The position numbers and the translations under genes are program-made. The notes beneath the pieces were generated by a model that was given only the letters and a program-made list of their open reading frames with translations, was not told the DNA's origin and ran no database searches. Below, one piece after another: positions 1 to 4,600 of a stretch of DNA of 5,977 bases. This stretch comes from Clostridiaceae bacterium (GTDB taxonomy: Bacteria > Bacillota > Clostridia > Oscillospirales > Acutalibacteraceae): positions 1-5,977 of the forward strand of contig JAEEHZ010000236.1 of assembly GCA_016281115.1 (NCBI GenBank). Reading direction: 5' to 3'. Within the stretch, counting starts at the first letter, position 1, and every line of letters starts with the position of its first letter.

Positions 1-179
1 AAGAGCAGGCGATTGCCGCTGAGATGGAAAGATATTATCGCAAGACGAAAGAAATCCTTGCCATTAATCACGAATTGCTTGACGCGATCGCGCTTGAGCT
101 TTCACGAAAGGGCGTGCTGACAGCGGCTGATATAGCTGAGATCAAGAAGGATTGCAGAATTGTGCCAGTGAGCATTTAA
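1..179 (+). CDS. FtsH-like AAA+ / peptidase M41 zinc metalloprotease, C-terminal end (5' partial)
   Basis: Reading from base 3 gives 58 residues ending at TAA 177-179; the start lies outside the window. The tail runs EMERYYRKTKEIL, then N-HELLDAIALEL, then KGVLTAADIAEIKK. This is the pattern of the last helices of the peptidase M41 domain of FtsH-type proteases, where a Y...A..IL..N...LD.LA..L...E.L...DI motif closes the protein. FtsH family members are usually membrane-anchored hexamers that unfold and degrade proteins with ATP and zinc. The AAA+ Walker motifs and the HExxH zinc site would lie upstream and cannot be seen here, so activity cannot be judged. It could be a shorter Ruminococcus-type FtsH relative rather than the housekeeping ftsH. 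No terminator hairpin follows it. Confidence 0.7.
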   Translation, partial: EQAIAAEMERYYRKTKEILAINHELLDAIALELSRKGVLTAADIAEIKKDCRIVPVSI

Positions 180-230
180 TATATTCGATGCACCCAAAAC
201 GTACCATCATTTCGCGCAATATAAAATCAA

Positions 231-271
231 CCCTTGAATTTCACTGTAATTATTGGTAGAATAATCAAGGG
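231..271. promoter_or_regulatory. Nested inverted repeats, candidate operator of the WYL regulator
   Basis: Two perfect inverted repeats are nested here. The outer pair is CCCTTGA (231-237) and TCAAGGG (265-271), separated by 27 nt. The inner pair is ATTATT (249-254) and AATAAT (260-265), separated by GGTAG. The inner palindrome covers the putative -10 box; the outer arms cover the -35 box and the ribosome binding site. WYL regulators with winged HTH domains bind palindromes as dimers and often repress their own promoter, so autoregulation is a reasonable inference. AT-rich DNA makes 6-bp repeats common by chance; the position is the stronger argument. Confidence 0.45.
234..262 (+). promoter_or_regulatory. 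Putative sigma-A promoter of the WYL regulator operon
   Basis: TTGAAT (234-239) is separated by exactly 17 nt from TAGAAT (257-262), one mismatch from the TATAAT consensus. Transcription would begin near 269, leaving a leader of only about 12 nt that just includes the ribosome binding site. That is unusually short. An alternative -10 is TATAAA at 220-225, which would give a leader of about 50 nt but has no good -35 box. Confidence 0.45.
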
Positions 272-274
272 GTG
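267..274 (+). promoter_or_regulatory. Ribosome binding site that sets the WYL regulator start
   Basis: AAGGGGTG lies 6 nt before the ATG at 281. It overlaps the in-frame GTG at 272, so that GTG has no usable ribosome binding site and the ATG at 281 is the likely start. Confidence 0.6.
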
Positions 275-280
275 ACGTCT

Positions 281-1333
281 ATGTACACAAAGCAACACAA
301 AAAAATGCTCATAATCAATATTCTTGATATTCTGAAAAAATACACCGACGAAAACCACAAATTGAGCCAAAAAGAGATCGTGCAGATACTCAATGATGAA
401 TACTGTATGAAAACCGACAGAAAAGCGGTAAAACGCAATCTTATGGACCTCGTTGAATTCGGCTATGACATAGAGTACAGCGAAGCTTTGAGAATATACA
501 TAACCAAAGAGGGTAAAAAAGAGAAAAGCTATATCCTTTCGGATTTTTACCTCAACCATGAGTTTACCGACAGCGAGCTGAGGCTTCTTGTTGACAGTAT
601 ATTGTTTTCAAATCACATACCGTCCGCGCAGAGCAAAAAGCTTATTGAAAAACTGAAAGGTCTCTCAAATATATATTTCAACTCACGCATAAAGCACATA
701 TCTAAAATACCGTCCGATAAAACAGATAATAAACAGATATTTTATAATATTGAACTGCTTGACGAGGCTATTGAAAAGGGTTTAAAGGTAAAGTTTAAAT
801 ATATGGAATACCTAACCGACATAAAGCTTCATAAGCGCAAACGCTCTGATGGCAGCGAAAGAGAATACATAATAAGTCCTTACCAAATGGCGGCAAGGCA
901 GGGTAAATATTATCTTATCTGTAACTATGACAAATATGATGACATAGGTAATTTCCGCATTGACCGAATATGCGACCTTGAAATACTTGATGAGCGCGTA
1001 AAGCCTTTTGAAAAGCTTAAAGGATCGGGCGGCAGACAGCTCGACCTTGAAAGCTATATGAAAAAGCATGTCTATATGTTTACAAGCGATGATGTTTACG
1101 CCGAGTTCAGAATAGAAAAATTTTTGCTTAGCGACATTATAGATATGTTCGGAAAGGATGTGAGGTTTTCGGATGAAGATGAGACTCATGTGACCGTTTG
1201 CGCCAATGTCAACGAAATGGCAATGGAGCAATTCGCGAAGAGCTTCGCGCCGTTTGTAACGGTACTAAAGCCTGAGTCACTGGCTAAACAGGTAAAGACC
1301 GATTTGGAAAAGGCGTTAAAAAACTATATATAA
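281..1333 (+). CDS. WYL domain-containing transcriptional regulator
   Basis: A 350-residue cytoplasmic DNA-binding regulator. Residues about 1-75 form an N-terminal winged helix-turn-helix; the stretch LSQKEIVQILNDEY followed by DRKAVKRNLMDL is typical of the YafY/DeoR-like WYL family. Residues about 150-240 are the WYL domain: SPYQMAARQGKYYLICNYD carries the YYL variant of the Trp-Tyr-Leu motif at 210-212, followed by FRIDRI at 225-230, whose Arg226 and Arg229 match the basic ligand-pocket residues of the family. Residues about 270-345 match the C-terminal WCX extension that mediates dimer contacts. The length is normal for the HTH-WYL-WCX architecture. WYL domains sense nucleic acid or nucleotide-like ligands, and members such as BrxR/CapW repress phage-defence operons. 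The gene 25 nt downstream is probably its operon partner. Its ligand and targets cannot be read from the sequence. Confidence 0.9.
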   Translation: MYTKQHKKMLIINILDILKKYTDENHKLSQKEIVQILNDEYCMKTDRKAVKRNLMDLVEFGYDIEYSEALRIYITKEGKKEKSYILSDFYLNHEFTDSELRLLVDSILFSNHIPSAQSKKLIEKLKGLSNIYFNSRIKHISKIPSDKTDNKQIFYNIELLDEAIEKGLKVKFKYMEYLTDIKLHKRKRSDGSEREYIISPYQMAARQGKYYLICNYDKYDDIGNFRIDRICDLEILDERVKPFEKLKGSGGRQLDLESYMKKHVYMFTSDDVYAEFRIEKFLLSDIIDMFGKDVRFSDEDETHVTVCANVNEMAMEQFAKSFAPFVTVLKPESLAKQVKTDLEKALKNYI

Positions 1334-1358
1334 TTAATAATAAAGAGGAGATGTTTTT

Positions 1359-2030
1359 ATGAAAAGTATATTTATGTTCGATAAGCCTGACACTGAGTTG
1401 GTGAAGAATTATGTTACTAAATTTGACACTGATAACGATCGTTCTGACTATTACAAGGATGAGACAATTAAAAATCTGTTTGCGGCAATGCCAAATAACA
1501 CCGTTCTTGAAGAGGTGCTGGCTAAGGTGACGCTGCTGAACTCTTTCTACAGCACGCAAATCAAAAACAAAGATTTGATTAATGTAGCTAAGGATATTAT
1601 TGATTTGAAGATTGACAGCAAAATTCAAGGTGAAACAGTTGATGTAGACGTTGTAAATCAAATTGCCTATACGCACAAAGATTATCCTAACAGTCTATAT
1701 TCTTTCGCTTCAAAGTACTGCAGTTTTCATAATCCCGAAAAATTCCCGATTGCTGACAGTTATTCCAAGGGAATGCTGTACTATATGAATAACTGCGATA
1801 ATGACAATTTACATTTCTTTCCCCATAAATTCAGCCAGAAAGACCTTAATAACTATCTAAACTACATTAAGGTGTATAACGAATTTATCAAGCATTTTAA
1901 ATTAGGAAAAATGACTTACAAGGAAATTGATAAGTATTTGTGGAAATATGCAAAAGATAGAATGGGAGAAAGAATTAAAATAACAGACACAGTTGTTGAA
2001 TTAAATAAGGTTATTAAAAATGTTTCTTAA
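1359..2030 (+). CDS. Hypothetical protein with HhH-GPD glycosylase-like pattern
   Basis: A 223-residue soluble protein with no signal peptide or membrane helix. The start is set by AGAGGAG at 1344-1350, 8 nt before the ATG. The central part has helices LAKVTLLNSFYST (about 54-66) and VAKDIIDLKID (about 76-86). The segment SFASKYCSFHNPEKFPIADS (115-134) then looks like the second half of the HhH-GPD DNA glycosylase fold: Lys119 sits where bifunctional glycosylases carry their Schiff-base lysine, and Asp133 in PIADS sits where the catalytic Asp follows it by about 15-20 residues. I recognise this as a widespread uncharacterised family rather than a named enzyme. No Cys4 iron-sulfur cluster follows and the GPD loop is degenerate, so glycosylase activity is only a hypothesis. 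It lies 25 nt after the WYL regulator, which suggests co-transcription and control by it. Confidence 0.75.
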   Translation: MKSIFMFDKPDTELVKNYVTKFDTDNDRSDYYKDETIKNLFAAMPNNTVLEEVLAKVTLLNSFYSTQIKNKDLINVAKDIIDLKIDSKIQGETVDVDVVNQIAYTHKDYPNSLYSFASKYCSFHNPEKFPIADSYSKGMLYYMNNCDNDNLHFFPHKFSQKDLNNYLNYIKVYNEFIKHFKLGKMTYKEIDKYLWKYAKDRMGERIKITDTVVELNKVIKNVS

Positions 2031-2142
2031 AGCCGGGAAGGTCCCGCGTGGATCGCACAAGCAAGAAAAGAAACCGGCAAATAAGAAACCAAGAATAAGC
2101 AAAAATAGTAAATACGTAAACTACACATTGTATAATAATTGA
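2020..2142 (+). CDS. Possible small basic ORF overlapping the preceding gene
   Basis: An ATG at 2020, inside the last codons of the preceding gene but in another frame, opens 40 codons to TGA 2140-2142. The product is very basic (11 Lys and 3 Arg) and hydrophilic (for example KAGKVPRGSHKQEKKPANKK). AAGG at 2007-2010 is a weak ribosome binding site 9 nt upstream. A-rich DNA gives Lys-rich translations by chance, so it may be noise. It could also be an ancestral C-terminal extension of the preceding protein lost by a frame change. I do not recognise the peptide. Confidence 0.2.
   Translation: MFLKAGKVPRGSHKQEKKPANKKPRISKNSKYVNYTLYNN
2131..2136 (+). promoter_or_regulatory. Putative -10 box upstream of the LRR gene
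   Basis: A perfect TATAAT lies 59 nt before the ATG at 2196. The hexamer expected at -35 (about 2108-2113, GTAAAT) is poor, so the promoter call rests on the -10 box and the AT-rich surroundings alone. Transcription would start near 2143. Confidence 0.35.
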
Positions 2143-2179
2143 AGATATGATGGAATAAATCAGACTTTTACCGCATACG

Positions 2180-2198
2180 AAAGGAGTAAAATGTAATG
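2180..2198 (+). promoter_or_regulatory. Ribosome binding site with overlapping start-stop (ATGTAATG)
   Basis: AAAGGAG (2180-2186) is followed by ATG at 2191, which is closed at once by TAA (2194-2196). The A of that stop is the first base of the LRR gene's ATG (2196). The first ATG is 4 nt and the second 9 nt from the ribosome binding site. A ribosome that starts on the first would stop immediately and could restart on the second, a possible damper on expression. It could equally be chance. Confidence 0.4.
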
Positions 2199-2747
2199 AA
2201 CAATCCAAACGATTTCGTAATAGAAAACGGTGTTTTAAAAAAATATACCGGTTCTGGCGGAGATGTTGTTATACCCGATGAGGTGACAGCGATCGGCAAT
2301 AACGCATTTGGCAGCTGCACCGATTTAAAATCTGTTATGATACCTGCGAGTGTAACCGAAATCGGAGACTATGCGTTCTCCTTTTGTAATAGCTTAACAG
2401 CGATTACCATAGCCGGAAGCGTGTCATACATAGGTGAAGCTGCGTTTTTAGCTTGCGAAAGCCTTACGTCCGTCACCATTCAAAAGAGAGTGATTTTTAT
2501 TGATGATCACGCATTCGACGGTTGCACAGGTTTAACATCAATTACAATTCCCGATAGTGTAGAAGTGATCGGTGAATGTGCATTCCTGCTTTGCAAAAAT
2601 TTAACATCGATCACAATACCTGAAAGCGTCACAAGCATTGATGACTCTGCATTCGATGAATGTAAAAATCTCACAATTAATGCTCCTGTGGGAAGTTGTG
2701 CCGAACAGTACGCGAAAGAGAACGACATTCCGTTTGTCGCGGTATAA
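2196..2747 (+). CDS. BspA-type leucine-rich repeat (LRR_5) protein, cytoplasmic
   Basis: A 183-residue protein built of six consecutive 23-residue LRR_5 repeats at residues 23-45, 46-68, 69-91, 92-114, 115-137 and 138-160. The unit is roughly S-ITIP-SVT-IG--AF--C--LT. The short N-terminal cap (FVIENGVLKKYTG) and the C-terminal cap (GSCAEQYAKENDIPFVAV) are both typical of the family, so the protein looks complete. BspA-like proteins are usually secreted adhesins or protein-binding surface proteins. This one has no signal peptide, no sortase motif, no dockerin and no membrane segment, so it should act inside the cell, probably as a protein-binding scaffold with unknown partner. The repeats keep a conserved Cys before the C-terminal leucine. 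It is separated from the preceding gene by about 165 nt with its own -10-like box. Confidence 0.9.
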   Translation: MNNPNDFVIENGVLKKYTGSGGDVVIPDEVTAIGNNAFGSCTDLKSVMIPASVTEIGDYAFSFCNSLTAITIAGSVSYIGEAAFLACESLTSVTIQKRVIFIDDHAFDGCTGLTSITIPDSVEVIGECAFLLCKNLTSITIPESVTSIDDSAFDECKNLTINAPVGSCAEQYAKENDIPFVAV

Positions 2748-2753
2748 GAAATT

Positions 2754-2897
2754 ATGCAGATTATAGAATTGTCACGGAACGATAAGATTGATCGCCGGGC
2801 GATACAGTACATGGGGCATATCACGGTGACGGCACCGGAGGGGCTTGCGGAGAAAGTTGAACAACGTCTGACAGATGCGATTGAAAAATACAAATAA
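2754..2897 (+). CDS. Small ORF of 47 residues, possible gene remnant
   Basis: The frame opens at ATG 2754, 6 nt after and in frame with the LRR gene's stop, and ends at TAA 2895-2897. The product MQIIELSRNDKIDRR...ITVTAPEGLAEKVEQRL...IEKYK has a plausible beta-strand plus amphipathic helix character. No ribosome binding site precedes it, so translation would need coupling to the LRR gene. The stretch 2785-2860 is clearly richer in G and C than its neighbours. That fits a fragment of another gene left by recombination, or the lost C-terminal end of a longer protein. I do not recognise the family. Confidence 0.4.
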   Translation: MQIIELSRNDKIDRRAIQYMGHITVTAPEGLAEKVEQRLTDAIEKYK

Positions 2898-2936
2898 GAG
2901 AGATAACATAAAATAAAAAAATTTAAATCAACAAAA

Positions 2937-2947
2937 CGTAATTTACG
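2937..2947. repeat. 11-bp palindrome just upstream of the phosphatase gene
   Basis: CGTAA and TTACG flank a single T, ending 9 nt before the ATG at 2957, in the position where a ribosome binding site would be expected and is missing. It could be an operator half-site pair or a chance palindrome in A+T-rich DNA. Confidence 0.25.
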
Positions 2948-2956
2948 AACACAAAT

Positions 2957-3502
2957 ATGATTAAGAATAAAACAAAATTAAAACCTTATATTATCCACAT
3001 TTTGCCAATAGCAGCGATCCGCTCAGATATCTTTGACCTGCCTATGAAGCAAAATGCGGTGATTTCCTGTGCGGACAGTTCAAACCGTTTTTTAGACAGC
3101 GGAGAAGTATTATACAAACTTATACTTCCTTTTCCCGATGTTGATAACAAAAGAATTGCCGGTGCTTTTGACAGTTCGCACGCCAAAACGATCCGGCAAT
3201 TCTTATACAGCTTACCCGAAACCGTTACCGATTTGTATATCTGTTGCTCCGAAGGTGTTTCGAGAAGTACGGCTTTAGCGGCGGCATTTCTGAAGGCGTC
3301 AAAACGAACTGACCGCAAAGTGTGGAATAATCCTTTTTATACGCCGAATTCTCTCGTTTATAAAAGAATGTGCAATGAGCTTGGCGTATTTATGCCGAAG
3401 ATTGTAGTATCGCTAAAAAAATCAGTCAACAGAATCAAGTACAAAATAGCAAAAAGAAAAGGTAACAGCGGCAAACACGAAAGATGGGAGATTATCTTTT
3501 AG
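2957..3502 (+). CDS. Dual-specificity / tyrosine phosphatase-like protein
   Basis: A 181-residue cytoplasmic protein. The sequence YICCSEGVSRSTALAAAFLKA (residues 94-114) carries the PTP loop C-x5-R: Cys97 would be the phosphocysteine nucleophile, Arg103 binds phosphate, and Ser104 follows as in most of the superfamily. The usual His before the catalytic Cys is Cys96 here. Asp61 or Asp63 in FPDVDN is a candidate general acid. The order of elements (strand AVISCAD, acid loop, helix AKTIRQFLYSLP, P-loop, helix) is that of small dual-specificity phosphatases. The basic tail KKSVNRIKYKIAKRKG (about 154-169) could bind nucleic acid or membrane. An in-frame stop at 2939-2941 limits the start to ATG 2957, which has no clear ribosome binding site, so expression may be low. 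Substrate unknown. An intrinsic terminator follows within 25 nt. Confidence 0.78.
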   Translation: MIKNKTKLKPYIIHILPIAAIRSDIFDLPMKQNAVISCADSSNRFLDSGEVLYKLILPFPDVDNKRIAGAFDSSHAKTIRQFLYSLPETVTDLYICCSEGVSRSTALAAAFLKASKRTDRKVWNNPFYTPNSLVYKRMCNELGVFMPKIVVSLKKSVNRIKYKIAKRKGNSGKHERWEIIF

Positions 3503-3524
3503 AAAATATTACGGCATATACAGA

Positions 3525-3562
3525 AAAAACAGGATCGTGTTTTCACGGTCCTTTTTTTTTTT
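3525..3562 (+). terminator. Intrinsic terminator, possibly bidirectional
   Basis: AGGATCGTG (3531-3539) pairs with CACGGTCCT (3544-3552) in a 9-bp stem with one G-T wobble around a TTTT loop. It is followed by a run of 11 T (3552-3562). An A run (3524-3529) on the left gives a shorter U tract when read on the other strand. It ends the phosphatase transcript and separates it from the downstream unit. Confidence 0.9.
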
Positions 3563-3607
3563 GCACAAAAAATATGTTCCGTTTTCGGTACATCGCTTAC
3601 GATATCA

Positions 3608-3613
3608 TATAAA
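3608..3613 (+). promoter_or_regulatory. Putative -10 box for the downstream unit
   Basis: TATAAA lies 72 nt before the ATG at 3686, in the gap right after the terminator, where a new promoter is expected. No convincing -35 box is seen at the normal distance (3585-3590 is TCGGTA), so the exact position is uncertain. Confidence 0.3.
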
Positions 3614-3616
3614 TGC

Positions 3617-3629
3617 GTTCTGAGAGAAC
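3617..3629. repeat. Small inverted repeat in the leader of the Cys-rich secreted protein gene
   Basis: GTTCT (3617-3621) and AGAAC (3625-3629) are perfect complements around GAG. The repeat starts just after the -10-like box, at the expected transcription start, so it may be an operator or a 5' hairpin. It is short enough to be chance. Confidence 0.3.
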
Positions 3630-3685
3630 AGCTGCAAATATACAAACTCTTAATAAATTATTTGTAAAGTACAGGAGGAATCATT

Positions 3686-4183
3686 ATGAAAAAAGGACTT
3701 GTTTTATTAGCGCTGGTTGTTGTGTTGTCAGCAGTTCCATTATTTACATACACATCAATTAACGACAATTTCGCACAAAAAACACAAGAAGCGCAAGAAA
3801 CCTCTGAAGTCACTACATCGGTTATATTGACAGAACAAAACAATGACGAACAAAGCAATTCTTATCACGCATACGAAGAAACACAAACTCCATCGAAAAC
3901 CACGCATACCGAATACATCAAAACATATTATGTTTATGCACTTGAGGGAGCCGTTGTTACTTGGTTTGATCCTCAAACAGGAGAATTCAGGTATAAAGAC
4001 AAGTGTGAAGCCTGTGGACAGATTGTAAGCGGTGAACATTCGGGAGGACTGCGTATTGCCGAAGGCGGTTCATATAACGCCGGATTTTCGTGTAGCAATT
4101 CAAATTGCAGTATGTGGGGTCAGCCCCAGCGAGCGATTATCGGTTGCAGCGCAGACGGTGTGTGGACGGATGAGGAGGATTAA
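3686..4183 (+). CDS. Secreted or membrane-anchored Cys-rich hypothetical protein
   Basis: A 165-residue protein started by a strong AGGAGG (3673-3678) 7 nt before the ATG. Residues 1-22 are a typical export signal: Lys2-Lys3, then the hydrophobic run GLVLLALVVVLSAVPLF. No clear AxA cleavage site follows, so it may remain as an N-terminal anchor. Residues 28-80 are a low-complexity Gln/Glu/Thr/Ser linker. Residues about 80-165 form a compact domain with CEAC (Cys107, Cys110), CSNSNC (Cys136, Cys141) and Cys154. The two Cys pairs resemble a zinc-ribbon arrangement, though outside the cell they could form disulfides instead. Acidic C-terminus. No family recognised. It probably sits at the head of a unit with the membrane protein gene that starts 67 nt downstream. 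Confidence 0.75.
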   Translation: MKKGLVLLALVVVLSAVPLFTYTSINDNFAQKTQEAQETSEVTTSVILTEQNNDEQSNSYHAYEETQTPSKTTHTEYIKTYYVYALEGAVVTWFDPQTGEFRYKDKCEACGQIVSGEHSGGLRIAEGGSYNAGFSCSNSNCSMWGQPQRAIIGCSADGVWTDEED

Positions 4184-4250
4184 TAAATATTTTCTCATAA
4201 AAAATGAAATTCAGAAGCAAATAAATGATATAGTAAACGGAGGAAATATA

Positions 4251-4552
4251 ATGTCAGCGATTATTTGTTTAGGATTATCAATAGGAAGCCTATATTTATG
4301 TATAAATCAAATCGAATTTATATTCAGTCCCGAGTTTTTGGAACAATAGGTATGTTTTTGCTTATATTCTCAATAGCATTATTTGCATTCAAATTAACGG
4401 GAATGAATATGGGTGTAAAAGATGTTCTGATGCTGTTTTTGCAAGGTGTGGCTGAGGAAGGCAGAGAAAGGAATGAGATGAGAATTGAAGAAAAGAAACG
4501 GTCAGACGCAAAGCTTCACGCGTTACGTAACCGTTTACAAAAAAGGATTTGA
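4251..4552 (+). pseudogene. Two-helix membrane protein, split by a one-base frame break
   Basis: A good ribosome binding site (GGAGG, 4239-4243, 7 nt spacer) starts ATG 4251. This frame stops after 32 residues at TAG 4347-4349. The neighbouring frame continues to TGA 4550-4552. Adding one T to the TTTTT run at 4335-4339 joins the halves into a smooth 100-residue protein: first membrane helix about 2-18, a junction reading SPEFFGTIGMF, second helix about 32-48, then a charged cytoplasmic-type tail rich in Glu, Arg and Lys (67-100). The join falls between two hydrophobic segments with natural residues on both sides, which argues for one ancestral gene. Alternatives are a sequencing error in the homopolymer, slippage at the T run, or re-initiation at ATG 4352, two bases after the stop, giving a separate 66-residue product with only a weak ribosome binding site. 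No family recognised. Confidence 0.65.
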
Positions 4553-4600
4553 ACAATTATATTTCTGGTAAAAAATAAATATATGACGAGGTGCAATTAA

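Noticed and set aside
227..1676. Reverse-strand open frames at 227-559, 812-1231 and 1284-1676
   Set aside because: They lie antisense to well-supported genes, have Phe/Ile/Val-rich translations typical of antisense frames of Lys/Asp-rich genes, and lack ribosome binding sites.
2034..2046. Hairpin CGGGA-AGG-TCCCG just after the 1359-2030 gene, as a terminator
   Set aside because: The stem is only 5 bp with a 3-nt loop and is followed by GC-rich sequence with no T run, so it does not fit an intrinsic terminator.
2264..2675. Periodic repeats as a possible CRISPR or tandem DNA array
   Set aside because: The 69-bp period equals the 23-residue LRR unit and is degenerate at DNA level, so it is protein repeat structure.
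2507..2893. Reverse-strand open frame opposite the LRR repeats
   Set aside because: It mirrors the periodic repeat sequence; repeat-rich genes commonly keep antisense frames open by periodicity.
4032..4250. Forward frame from 4032 as a gene of 105 residues
   Set aside because: Its first part overlaps the secreted Cys-rich gene in another frame. Only the last 33 codons, from ATG 4251 with its own ribosome binding site, look real.
4335..4340. TTT TTG as a programmed -1 frameshift site
   Set aside because: The base before is G, so the heptamer GTTTTTG does not fit X-XXY-YYZ, and no downstream stem or upstream Shine-Dalgarno-like stimulator is evident; kept only as an alternative to decay.
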